A stretch of 64,000 nt of DNA from Bactericera cockerelli (taxonomy: Eukaryota > Arthropoda > Insecta > Hemiptera > Triozidae). Each line of letters opens with the position of its first letter. Position 1 is the stretch's first letter. A program made the position numbers and the translations under genes. The notes beneath the pieces are model-generated. The model was not told where the DNA came from. It made no database searches and saw nothing but the letters and a program-made list of their open reading frames with translations. Location: assembly GCA_024516035.1 (NCBI GenBank), contig CM044956.1, positions 29,558,410 to 29,622,409 on the forward strand. The letters run 5' to 3'. This document shows positions 33,336 through 43,689 of the stretch, piece by piece.

Positions 33336-35331
33336 CAGGGTGTAACAGACTAAATGTAAAATCTCTTAAGGGGTGGTAGTATAGATCATTTCCAACCATT
33401 AATGTTCTATAACACTTTTGATTTAACTCAGTGGTTCTCGAGATATTATTTTTTTGAATTATTTTTACAAGTCCCCTGCCGCTCGACAAAGAATGCCATC
33501 TAACTCCGTAAATACAGTAGATGAAGCAATAAATTTAACTTTTTCCATAAGATAACAATATTTCACTATTATTTAGACTAGATTTATTCTTAAAAAGTGC
33601 ACTCGTACTGAAAAAAATCGGCAGCAGCGGAAAATTTATCGCGAACATGAAATCCACCTGAAACTTCAGCCGCCATTTTCTCAAAATACTGCCCTCATAA
33701 AGTATTGGTTGCATTTATGTAAAAACTTGCTTGAAGTCTTATCTTTCAGAAAATATGTCACACTTGATATAAAACTTTAATTTTTTATTGAAACCAAGAG
33801 AAATAAAAAAAAAAGTCAGTCAGTACTACTAACTGTACCTACTAGGCTACCATCCTACTTTTACCTCGGGAACTAATTTTTTTCTTCAATTTGACAAATT
33901 AAGGTTGCCATTTATTTTCCAACGGCCCAAAAGTTTGCCTCAGTAGACTCTTAACTTGGAGGTAACTGGTTCGAGTCTCAAGTGTGGCAAATTAGTATGT
34001 ACTTATCCAATATCCATGTATGATACTTTTAGCTGTGGTGCTTCAGAAATCAATATTAATCGTAATTGTTCATTTGTTCATAAGAGGGAAAGGGTCTCAA
34101 TGATAAAATGGTTTGAATGAAATGAAACATAACAATGTACCTACATAGTTAACACCCACAGGTAAAGGTGGTACGGTAAATACTGAACATTCATAGGTTG
34201 GTACATAGAGGTACAAATTATTATGTTAGTAGGTACCGAATTTAATAAAACAAATGGAATACTAAAATATTAAGGTCAATTAGTAGTCACCGTGGCAGAG
34301 TGAGTTAGCGTGCTAGGCGTTGCACGCATGGTGACCTGGGTTCGATCCCCAGCGGGACAGGAATTTTTCTGCTCTGTACTTGGATGTTCGGGGTCCACTC
34401 ATACCTCGTGAGGAAAAATGAGTAGTTACTTGTATGAGTAACGACCAGTGGCGGCATTACCAGAGTAAAAAGAAATTAATGTAATAGAATAATTTGAAAA
34501 GTAAAGGAGGCTCTTAGTAATGCTGCGCTACCCACAAAAATTGTGAAGAGGCCTTGTGTTTCACCACAAATAAAACCATACATACATACTAAAATATTAA
34601 GGTCAATTAATCACGATCGTGGTGTCACAATAGCTCAAACTCGTCTTACTAAATATTTGCCATACTTGAAACTCGAACCAGTGACCTCCAAGTTAAGAGT
34701 CCGCAGCCTTATCAATGAATCGACTAAGGCTAACTTTTTGGGTCGTTGGAAAGTAAATGACAACCATAATTTGTCAAATTGAAGAAAAAAATTAGTTCGC
34801 TAGGTAAAAGTAGGATGGTAGCCTAGTAGGTACAGTTAGTAGTACTGACTGACTTTTTTTTTATTTCTCTTGGTTTCAATAAAAAATTAAAGTTTTATAT
34901 CAAGTGTGTCATATTTTCTGAAAGATAAGACTTCAAGCAAGTTTTTACATAAATGAAACCAATACTTTATGAGGGCAGTATTTTGAGAAAATGGCGGCTG
35001 AAGTTTCAGGTGGATTTCATGTTCGCGATAAATTTTCCGCTGCTGCCAATTTTTTTCAGTACGTGTGCACTTTTTAAGAATAAATCTAGTCTAAATAATA
35101 GTGAAATATTGTTATCTTATGGAAAAAGTTAAATTTATTGCTTCATCTACTGTATTTACGGAGTTAGATGCCATTCTTTGTCGAGCGGCAGGGGACTTGT
35201 AAAAATAATTCAAAAAAATAATATCTCGAGAACCACTGAGTTAAATCAAAAGTGTTATAGAACATTAATGGTTGGAAATGATCTATACTAACACCCCTTA
35301 AGAGATTTTACATTTAGTCTGTTACACCCTG
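33336..35331. mobile_element. Inner CAGGGTG foldback, about 630-660 bp arms
   Basis: The termini are CAGGGTGTAACAGACTAAAT and its complement, with TA flanks at 33334-33335 and 35332-33333+2000 (i.e. 35332-35333). The arms, about 33336-33990 and 34665-35331, are near-identical inverted copies. The inner ends of both arms include a tRNA-like head (AACTTGGAGGTAACTGGTTC and its complement), so a SINE was captured before the arms were copied. The loop carries another SINE at 34278. Confidence 0.85.
34278..34470 (+). repeat. tRNA-derived SINE in the foldback loop
   Basis: CACCGTGGCAGAGTGAGTTA gives an A-box-like head, and CCTGGGTTCGATCCCCAGCG is an intact B box. The tail has CACTCATACCTCGTGAGG, GAGTAGTTACTTG and CAGTGGCGGCATTACC, shared with 27641 and 27952. 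This is the best-preserved member of that tail family here. Confidence 0.7.
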
Positions 35332-36481
35332 TATAATATAAACCGAGTTTTCGTATTTCTCTTAAAGGCGGAAATTGGGTTTTTTGGACATTTTGTGAGA
35401 AAAGTATTTTTATTTTTATCTTTTTTTACGTGTATCGAACAGTAAATTTTCGGGAATCAAAATTGTTGTTTGTGAAATGTTTTAACTAACAATAGTAAAA
35501 AAAATCCTTTAGGATTAGGTCAATAATAATTGTATTAGTTAAAAGGTCCAGAGTCAGGGGGGAGGGGTGTTTTCTTCGTTCGTATATAGCGTAAAATGTA
35601 CGCGTATTATACAGGATTTTTTTTTACTTGCATCTCTAAAATGTGTGCTCAAAAAAGATTCTACGATTTATGGTTTTTAATCGCACGTTAAAGTTCGTGA
35701 CAGTGATGTTCATTAAAACCTCTTAACTACATTTTGACAAATATTTAGAAGTTTAAAGTTTTATGTAATGTTAAATATTTACTTTTTAGGTAAAAATACC
35801 AGTTTTCATAAAGTTTCGGGTGGGGGTAAACACCTCTTTTCAGTTATTTTGTACGCGTTGTTCTGAAAGTCATTTTTTATCTTTATCTTTTTTTCTAAGT
35901 GTTTCCGAAAAATATATTGAGAATCAATTTGGTTGATTTGAGATGTGTATATTTAAAAATGGTAAAACCTTTAGCATAGGTCAATAAGGTCAAACATTTA
36001 AAAGTTTTGATTATGCGTGCGATTCGAGTAAAAAAAACAAACATATATTATCTCATATATAAACTTTTTGAGAAATACGATTACTCGGTTTTTTCACTCA
36101 GGACAAAACCCCTAACAATCCTTTAATGTTTCAGAGGGGGCCTAATTTTTTTTCAGTGAATTCTGCAGTTTTATCGTACTAGATATGCTGAGATGAAGTT
36201 GATAGAGAGACGGAAAGTTTAAGAGGAGAGTGAGAAAGATAATTTGCATTATACAGGGTACAACAAAGCTGTAATGATTGAAGAGGCTCGCTTAAAATTT
36301 AGCCTGTGATTACCACGGGCATTGCGAAAGTAACTTTTACTTAAATGTTTATATGACAATAACCTCACTTGTAAAAATGTACAGTCGCACACATGCCGTC
36401 TATTCAAATGTATTCAGAGATGAAATGGGCATAAAATCGCGAGTTTTCCATGTTGATCAAACAATGTGAAGCACCCTAGAG

Positions 36482-36798
36482 CAGCAGTCGGCAACCTTTT
36501 GAACTACGCGGACCCCTAGCTTATCTCGAATTTTTTTAAGGGACCCCCAAATTACAAAAGCGTGGGAGGGGGGGGGGGTATGAAAGAAAAGTAGGTAGAT
36601 AGATGTGTAAATGGTTATTAAGATTCTTAATGGATTTGGTTCTTTATTGAAACAAGAAAACGAAAATAAAAACATTACCCTAATGAGTTTTTTTTTTTTT
36701 TTCTTCTTCTTTTTTTAAATCCTGAAATGGCTTCGCGGACCCCCAATTTAGCTCTCGCGGACCCCCGGGGGTCCGCGGACCCAGGTTGCCGACCGCTG
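36482..36798. mobile_element. hAT-type MITE with perfect 8-bp target duplication
   Basis: The termini CAGCAGTCGGCAACCTTTTG and CAGGTTGCCGACCGCTG are inverted repeats of the CAGnGGTnnnCAACCT type known for hAT elements. CCCTAGAG is duplicated exactly at 36474-36481 and 36799-36806. The 317-bp body is rich in GCGGACCCC repeats plus one G run and one T run. No transposase is present. Confidence 0.92.
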
Positions 36799-37639
36799 CC
36801 CTAGAGAGAGTAGTACTTACCCTTTACCCGTAGTGCCCTGGTAATCGCTTTGTCGTCCTTTGTATTATTTATGTACAGTCTGAGAGAGAGCTCGGCAGCT
36901 TTCTCTTCCTCTCCCGCGTCATAATAAACTTTTCCTGTTCTATTAATGCAAAATGTAATAGCAGGAAACGAGTGGTGTGGAGCTGGAGGGGGGGGGGGGG
37001 CACTTGGGCCTTTTCATTTGCATTCATAAAACATGTTTGAGACGCTTGGATCGCCTCGCTGAACTTAAGTGACTTGGGAGCAGGCTGAATGACTAATCAT
37101 AATCATTATCTTTTTATATTGGTTTTTGTCTGGATGGCATCAGGGTTCGTTTGGGTAGCTATCATAGAAAACGCTCGCAAATATCGCGAATAATAAATAT
37201 TTCACTTTAATAAGTCACAAAGGAAAACAACTAGTTAAGTAACTAACAATCGCTTACTAATACACTAAACTTAACTTTTTACGAGATACTTTCACTATCG
37301 CAAGTCACTTCGTGGAATAACTAACTTTATCGCAGCTAACGCGAGACACATTCGCAACAAATAAACTGATTAACTGACTAACTCGATCATAGTGCTGTAT
37401 CTCACCACTTGAGAGAGGAAGCATCTCGAAAATACTAGCACATTGTTCCTTTATATTCTAGAACGAATCGCGCCTCTTTCGATATCTCTCTAGAAATCAC
37501 TGAATTTGTTCTTCATTTTAACACAAGCTACTTACTTACTTGGCATCCAATAGAGCGCCATGCATTTCATCTCAAACATATTTCGCTGGTTTATAACACT
37601 ATTGCCTCCCTGAGACTGTTCTTCCCTATCAGTATACTT

Positions 37640-37995
37640 CTAGTCGAAGTAGGTTCAGGTTCAGAATAGGGAGCGAATCTGTCGAGATGATAACCTTGAA
37701 CTTCCCTCTGCTACATAGTACATTTGTATTTTTCATAGAATTTACTTTGGTTGAGCTCTGATGTCTAAGAGAAAAAAAGTTCTTAATATTTTCTCTGAAT
37801 TTTTTTGTTGTATTCAAAATGTAGAAAAGACGGTATTTTACCATGTATCACAAATTTGAAGAGAATCGGTTCAGAACTTTTGTAGATACAAGTAATTCAG
37901 TAAAAAATCTGATTCTAGCGATAGTGGAAAGTTGAATAGTATGATTGCCATTCACGATAAAGTATTTTGTCCATTGGCAGTGTAACTTTTTTTTA
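37640..37995 (-). repeat. Diverged reverse copy of the 8585 repeat family
   Basis: Read on the minus strand: TACACTGCCAATGGACAAAA, an ACTTGTATCTACAAAAGTTC and TGAACCGATTCTCTTCAAAT stretch, ATGGTAAAATACCG, then CTACATTTTGAATACAAC. Block order equals the start of the 8585 repeat. The remainder is unrelated or lost. Confidence 0.55.
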
Positions 37996-38219
37996 TAGCA
38001 ATTGATGGTAACTTTTTCTATCCTTTTTGTGATCGCAATTTTACCAGTTTTCTTTTGATGGTAATGCAAGATTCTCTGTAAAATCCTGTGTATTCGCTCC
38101 ATATGCTTATGTGCAGGAAAATGGCGCAAATGAACTGAAGTCTATCTTTTAGTGCAAAAACTTGTATTTTCTCTTTTTGCCCTAGGCTTTGAACTATAAA
38201 TCCAATGTTTAGGATGTAA

Positions 38220-39210
38220 ATAGAGAAGAATAGAAGATATTGGAGGATAGAGAAAGGGTAGATATTGGAGGATGGAGAGAGAGAGAGAAAGGGTAGATAT
38301 TGGAGGATAGAGAGAGAGAGAAAAGGTAGATATTGAAGGAAAGGGGAGAGTGTAAATATTGGAGGAGAGGGGAGAGTGTGTGAATATTGGAGGAGAGGGG
38401 AGAGTGTGTAAATATTGGAGGAGAGGGGAGAGTGTAAATATTGGAGGAGAGGGGAGAGTGTAAATATTGGAGGAGAGGGGAGAGTGTAAATATTGGAGGA
38501 GAGGGGAGAGTGTAAATATTGGAGGAGAGGGGAGAGTGTAAATATTACAGGAGAGGGGAGAGTGTAAATATTAGAGGAGAGGGGAGAGTGTAAATATTGG
38601 AGGAGAGGGGAGAGTGTAAATATTGGAGGAGAGGGGAGAGTGTAAATATTGGAGGAGAGGGGAGAGTGTAAATATTGGAGGAGAGGGGAGAGTGTAAATA
38701 TTGGAGGAGAGGGGAGAGTGTAAATATTGGAGGAGAGGGGAGAGTGTAAATATTGGAGGAGAGGGGAGAGTGTAAATATTGGAGGAGAGGGGAGAGTGTA
38801 AATATTGGAGGAGAGGGGAGAGGGTTGATATTAAGACGAGAAGGGATGTATTGGAAGAGAGGGAAAAGGGTGGATATTGCAGGAGAGGGTAAATATTGGA
38901 GGAGACGAGGGAAAATATTAATTATTAGAGGAAAAGGGAGAGAGTAGATTTTGGAGAAGAGAGGAGAGGGTAAATACCGGAGGAGAGTTCAGGAAAGGGT
39001 AAATATTGAAGGAAAGGAGATTGGGTGGATATTGGAGGAGATGGAAGAGGGAATTTTTTTAAATATTAGAGGACAAGGGTGGATATTGGAGGAGAGGGAA
39101 TATAATGTAGAAGAGTAGAGAGTCAGAAGTTAAATATTTGAGGAGAAGGTAAATATTTGAGAAGAGGGGAGAGGGTAAATAGTTGTAAAGATAGAAGAAA
39201 GAGGGTAAAT
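38220..39210 (+). repeat. 26-bp purine-rich tandem array
   Basis: The core (about 38340-38825) is roughly 18 head-to-tail copies of GTAAATATTGGAGGAGAGGG plus GAGAGT with very few differences. Both flanks (38220-38340, 38825-39210) are progressively diverged versions. The sense strand is almost all purine outside TAAATATT. It begins about 1.4 kb upstream of the RRM exon. Confidence 0.95.
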
Positions 39211-39577
39211 AGTGATGGCGTAGAGAAAGTTTGTGTCGTAAATCAAATAGTTGTACTTTCCGGGAAAAGGATAATTATTGTAATTTGTGTTTTACAAGTT
39301 TAATAAAGTTGTCAACTTTTGTTTTGGGACGACCCCTCTCATTCTCCACCTCTATATGCCATTGAGCGAAAATTATAATGTATTATGTATAGTTGTATAC
39401 GTTTACATTACGAGTTTGTTATACAAGGCGGACCAATCAAGTTCCTTGAGGTCTTTCAAAATGTAGCATAGCTCAAATAGTTCATAATTTCATTTCAAGT
39501 CAAAATAATTCATCTTCTTTGTTCATTACAAGGTTTTTTTTTATTTCCAAGATTCTGGAATAATTGACTGCAATATA

Positions 39578-40080
39578 CAGGTTGATTAATTTTTTTAGGT
39601 AAACCCGTTAACCACTTATATTATAGCCCATTTTAGGGGGGGGGGGTCAACTATAGAAAATTTTAGTTACACGTAAAATTCAGTCTCAATACGAGATGTC
39701 AGCCTTCTTTTGACGTGAGAAGCTTGTCCATTACTCTTTCAGGGGCGGCCTCAGGGGAAAAAGTGAAAGAAAATAGCTTATAACTTTTTGATGGTTGAAT
39801 AAATTTGAATTTTGTTTTCATCCAATAAGAACCAATATTTTTTTCTATCAAACCAACACAAGTACTAGAAATTAAAGTAGAACGTTTTACTATGCCTTTA
39901 TTGTTAACTATTGAAAAAGGTAAGTCTACAAATATACGATTTATGTATTTTTTCAGCTCAAAGGGCGTGTCACTCCGTTGGGAAGCATTTTCGCACCTTT
40001 TGTTATAGAGTTAACCCCCCCCCCTAAAATGGTCCATAATATATGTGGTTAACGGATTTACCTACTTTTTTAATCACCCT
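39578..40080. mobile_element. CAGGGTG-type TIR element with about 75-bp termini
   Basis: Left CAGGTTGATTAATTTTTTTA plus GGTAAACCCGTTAACCAC and the complement of 40000-40080 (AGGGTGATTAAAAAAGTAGG, TAAATCCGTTAACCAC) pair over about 75 bases. The pairing includes a run of ten G at the left and its C run at the right, next to AACTC/GAGTTAA-type bases. TA lies on the left side, and TATA on the right. The interior is non-coding. Confidence 0.7.
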
Positions 40081-40097
40081 ATAAATGTTTCCTGTAA

Positions 40098-40339
40098 TCT
40101 TAATATATAAATGTCAAAGACACTCACTGACCACTGACCACTGACTGATCATCGCTCTACAGCCCAAACCGTAAGTCCTAGGAAGCTGAAATTTGGTAGG
40201 TAGCTTTGTCTTATAGTCTAGATGTGCAATAAGACGGGATTTTTCGAAACTCCCACTACAACACCTGCCATTGGCGAAAAAGGATTTTTTGCTTTCACGG
40301 CCATGCCTCGGCCCGCAAAGCGGGCGACAGCCCGCTAGT
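40098..40339 (+). mobile_element. Short non-autonomous Helitron
   Basis: It starts TCTTAATATATAAATGTCAA and ends GGCCCGCAAAGCGGGCGACA followed by GCCCGCTAGT: a GC-rich hairpin and the CTAGT terminus. It sits just after the TIR element at 39578 and about 255 bases before the RRM exon. The same 3' end occurs at 62641-62687. The open frame on its minus strand is an artefact. Confidence 0.8.
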
Positions 40340-40593
40340 TCCATAGTAAATTATTCTTTCGCATGATTTAAGAGACCCGTAGATTATTTGATGTAACACA
40401 AATTCCATCACTGTTAGTATGTTTACTGGACTATGATTTTCAAGTTGATTGACAACGTTGGATTCATTTATCGCGAATAAATCATCCGAGTTATTCTACT
40501 TTGACAAACATTAAACAGTCGGTTGAACCTTGCCTTAAATTTGGAGTCCTACTTGTAGATTTTAACTTTCTTCTCTGTCCACACTGTTGCCAG

Positions 40594-40776
40594 GACGTCC
40601 TACACACGATCTGCAAACCAAACGGCAAAGTTGTACGCATCGTGGTGTTTAAGAAGAATGGTGTCCAGGCCATGATTGAGTTTGAATCACTGGAGGACGC
40701 CAACCGAACCAAGGAAGCGCTGAACGGAGCCGACATCTATTCTGGCTGCTGCACCCTCAAAATCGAATACGCTAAG
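40594..40776 (+). CDS. sm: hnRNP L/smooth-like protein, main RRM exon
   Basis: This is a 183-base, 61-codon exon in phase 0 at both ends, between acceptor TTGCCAG and donor AAG/GTAAGT. It begins DVLHTICKPNGKVVRIVVF and includes KKNGVQAMIEF (the RNP1 strand), then SLEDANRTKEALNGADIYSG and CCTLKIEYAK. This is the second RRM of the hnRNP L/smooth family and matches vertebrate hnRNP L nearly residue for residue in RNP1 and in NGADIYSGCCTLKIEYAK. With exon 31287-31353 it completes one RRM of about 80 residues. In the family this RRM acts with the others to bind CA-rich or pyrimidine-rich RNA in splicing control in the nucleus. The start at 40594 is fixed by the splice site and by homology; the upstream open frame to 40501 is intron. 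Later exons (linker and C-terminal RRMs) are not in the window. Confidence 0.95.
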
Positions 40777-40969
40777 GTAAGTTCAGTACCCGTTATAATT
40801 ATATGATGACCAGGCGCGGCCAGTGGGAAAATGCTTTGCTGGGCTGTCACATAAAATCGGGGGGAAAAATGGTATTTCTAGAGTTGCGGTCATCTGAGCC
40901 CATGGCAGTGCGCTAGGCCATGTTCCAGCAAGCACAACAGTATCTTTTCATTCTTTACTGATTCACCCG

Positions 40970-41600
40970 GTTTTTCACACCCTCATATCTTCGATTCTAT
41001 TGATCATGGAGCTATGAAATTTGGCACAAAGGTTCTCCTAATATCACTAAAAACACACTGAGTCTATGCAAAAAAGGTAATTTTAAAATGTGCAATTTTA
41101 TAACTGACTCACTGACTGACTGACAGATCAAAATTATGAGGCACTTTCCGACTACCTAGAAAGCTGAAATGGTGGTAGGGTTTAATGTAAAAGTACTGCG
41201 ATAAATCTGAAAAACGGAACTTTCGTATTTCAACTGATGTAAAACGGTGTAGTTTTAGGGAGCATATATATTATGCGCCGTTACGGACAGATTTTGATTT
41301 TAAATCTTAACTGTTTGGAAAGCTGAAATTTCGTATATTGGTCGGGAATCATGTAAACGTAAAAATAAAAATATAAAAACAGTCACTTTGTTGTCGGTTT
41401 ACGGAGCATATTTGGTCGAAGCTAGTATAAGTTTAAAATGAAAACCCAACTAGTTGGATAGCATAAACTTGCAAGATTTTAGAAGTGATATAAATATGTC
41501 AAAATAGATAGGGAAAAATGAAGATCAGAACTTTCACTTCTACAGCGCCGCACAACAGAATCGGTTTGGGGAGTACATTCGGTCTAAATATAGCATATGA
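40970..41600 (+). repeat. Helitron-like internal sequence, degraded
   Basis: It contains several weakly repeated segments of the kind seen inside insect Helitrons: TCTTCGATTCTATTGATCAT with GCTATGAAATTTGGCACAAA, ACTGACTCACTGACTGACTG, then AGCTGAAATGGTGGTAGGG, AGCTGAAATTTCGTATATTG. GGTCGAAGCTAGTATAAG near 41414 may be a decayed CTAGT end. Class assignment is tentative. Confidence 0.4.
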
Positions 41601-41635
41601 AAAAAAGTTATGTAAAGTTATGATGAACCGTGCAC

Positions 41636-41830
41636 TGGTAGTCAAGTGGTTAACGCGCTAGTCTGGTTATCCAGGTAGCGTAGGGATCCGCTGGTTCGAA
41701 TCCCATCCGGTGCATGACTTTATCCTCATTAATATGAGTTTTTGACCCTGAGAGTTTGGTGGTAGAAAATGCTTTGAGCATTAACCTCGCCTGGTGGTTA
41801 CATTCAACTATAGAGTGCTATTATTATTTC
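41636..41830 (+). repeat. tRNA-derived SINE with long variable loop
   Basis: TGGTAGTCAAGTGGTTAACG resembles the A box of a Leu/Ser-type tRNA. After an extended middle, GCTGGTTCGAATCCCATCCG is an intact B box, and GTGCA ends pair partly (GTGCACTGG / CCGGTGCA). It continues into a tail with TGACCCTGAGAGTTTGGTGG and TAACCTCGCCTGGTGGTTAC, shared with 31480. The tail marks it as a SINE rather than a tRNA gene. Confidence 0.65.
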
Positions 41831-41897
41831 TTTGTGGTGAAGCACAAGGTCTCTTCACATTTTCAATGTGTAGTGAAGCATGTCTACCTTTACGTTT

Positions 41898-42118
41898 CGT
41901 CGTCTAATCTAGATGTCTCGTAATTCAGGGGTCGCAGGTTCGAGTCTCAAGTTTTTTATATAAGTTTTTTTTTTAAAGTTATTATATTTTGTGATAATCT
42001 TAAACGTAAATCACAATAACTCAAATTCTATTTACTAAATTTTTGCTTAACTTGGGACTCGAACCACAGACCTGTAGGTTAAAAGTCCTTATCAATCAAG
42101 CTACTGAGGTCGATTGAT
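41898..42118. repeat. Pair of tRNA-like SINE heads in inverted orientation
   Basis: On +, GTCGCAGGTTCGAGTCTCAA (near 41930) is a B box with its upstream head; on -, the mirrored CTTGGGACTCGAACCACAGA (near 42048) with head to 42118. Between them are AT-rich SINE tails meeting in the middle (GTGATAATCTTAAACGTAAA). Two copies have landed or recombined tail to tail. Confidence 0.55.
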
Positions 42119-43142
42119 AAATCTTTTTTCATATGTTCTCATACTTCTCTTTCGAAAAAAAGTTTGCTCAAATGAATTACGTATGCGAAGTATGGAAAAA
42201 ATCTCGGATAACAAACAAATGTTACATGAAACCATGTTTAATAAGAGAAAAAAAGAAAGCTAATAAATGTCGCGAGTTTTGTTACTGTTGTTCACAGAAC
42301 TTGCCAAAACAAAATATTGTTCAGATAAAGTTGAAATTGAAACCTGCATCAATAGGGAACTAATGAACATGAAATGGAAAATACGTACTCGAATAAACTA
42401 GAGTTACTAGATTCATCGGAAATCATTGTTTTCATAAAACTCTATGTATTGAAAAATAGTGGTCTTCAAATTTTTAAGTGTTGCCACAATATTCTGGCTT
42501 ACCACTTTTGTTATAAACCATAAACGCTGTAATATGTCGAAAGAATCCTTTACAATCCCGATACTTTTTTAAGACTAAGACCCGACAAAAAATAAGAGCA
42601 TTGGGCATTCAGAACACTAAAGATCTTATAATTAAGATCTAATAAAATACCATGAATTCGATATTGATGGATAATAAGTACAGAAACCGAGGAAATCTCA
42701 GTGTTTATATTTTTTGGCTTGTGTGAGCTAGGCGAAGTGGGTGTGACACTGCTAGTGCTCTAAAAGTTTAGTAAGACATGTTAATTATTTCAAATTATAC
42801 CTACCCACTCACTCCTATCCTGTTCTTGCAGATACAATAATTGAATTAACTTTCATGTTTCGTTTCCAAACCTTTGCTTGTTCTTACGTTTAGATTGTGT
42901 TTCGCATCTCCTGTATAGTATCGCATCTCCTCCAAGACTGTGAGAGTAAAGGGACTCTTTAGTCTCATTCTTGCAGGATAAACAGAATATATTGTATTGT
43001 ATACATATTCTTTGTTAGTTTTCTTTATCCTCGATATTGGCAGCCCAGCAACATGTGTGAAATTTATTCAATATATCTGAAGTTCTGAATGTCTCTTCCT
43101 CTGTATCTTACTCTGAGCATGTTAATACATACACATTTAAAT

Positions 43143-43689
43143 GTGTTTCAGCTCTATGGTTTCAAACGTTAAGGGGTTATGGGACATGATAAAACAATAT
43201 GGGGGTTATAGCCATTTTCCTTTTAAAAAATTTTTTGTTGAAAAACTTGTGTAAAATATTTAATCAAGTTTACAAAAACAAAAAGGCGTATTTTGGAAGA
43301 TTTCAAAGTCGATACTATGAAAAATCATCCGATGGATTTCAAATTATATTACCTACTATTGTAGAAAGAATACAATTTTCTCTAAAAGTAAATTTTTCAC
43401 GTTGTATTAAAGGTTATGAAAAAGGGTTTTTTTGAAAATTCAACCTGCGACTCACTTGTGTTCATTTTGCTACTTTGAATTTTTGGCCAGTTTATAATAT
43501 TTAGAATTTTTTATTAATTCATTTTCACTATGAGTCTTTCATTTTAGATTTTTTTTTTTTTTTTAAACTGGCTTAGTTTCGTAACTATAGACCAAATCTA
43601 AAACCATACCAGGAAAATAATGTTTCGTTTTATCACATCCTTTAACAACCCCTTGATGTTTGTTGCCAGCATAGAGCTGAAACACCCTG
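43143..43689. mobile_element. CAGGGTG-type TIR element, diverged ends
   Basis: Left GTGTTTCAGCTCTATGGTTT with GTTAAGGGGTTATGGGACAT and the complement of 43618-43689 (CAGGGTGTTTCAGCTCTATG, AAGGGGTTGTTAAAGGATGT) pair imperfectly over about 70 bases. The left terminus has lost the CAGG. The interior is AT-rich without recognisable coding. Confidence 0.55.

Larger units (their letters stand above)
33280..36153. mobile_element. Outer foldback-like element interrupted by a younger one
   Basis: Left AAATTAGTCCACCTCTGAAA plus GGGATTGTTAGGAG is mirrored at 36099-36153 (CCTAACAATCC, TTTCAGAGGGGGCCTAATTT). The left arm resumes after the inner insertion at 35332: AACCGAGTTTTCGTATTTCT matches the complement of 36068-36095. 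The interior 35340-36060 contains diverged direct repeats around TATCTTTTTTTACGTGT and TATCTTTTTTTCTAAGTG. No coding is seen. Confidence 0.65.
31354..40593 (+). other. Intron splitting the RRM
   Basis: The donor is GTGAGT at 31354. The acceptor is a pyrimidine-rich tract (TTTCTTCTCTGTCC..TTGCCAG) ending at 40593. It holds SINEs, a degenerate CAGGGTG element, the nested foldbacks at 33.3-36.2 kb, a hAT MITE, a purine-rich array, a TIR element and a Helitron. A pure C run lies at about 33032-33052. I see nothing identifiable in 31730-32280, 32580-33250, 36160-36480, 36810-37630 or 39210-39570. Confidence 0.85.

Noticed and set aside
41636..41720. Possible Leu/Ser-type tRNA gene with long variable arm
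   Set aside because: Ends pair only partly and it runs into a SINE tail shared with 31480; kept as SINE.
42133..42363. 76-residue Cys/Lys-rich open frame
   Set aside because: AT-rich codons, no family resemblance and no splice sites at its edges.
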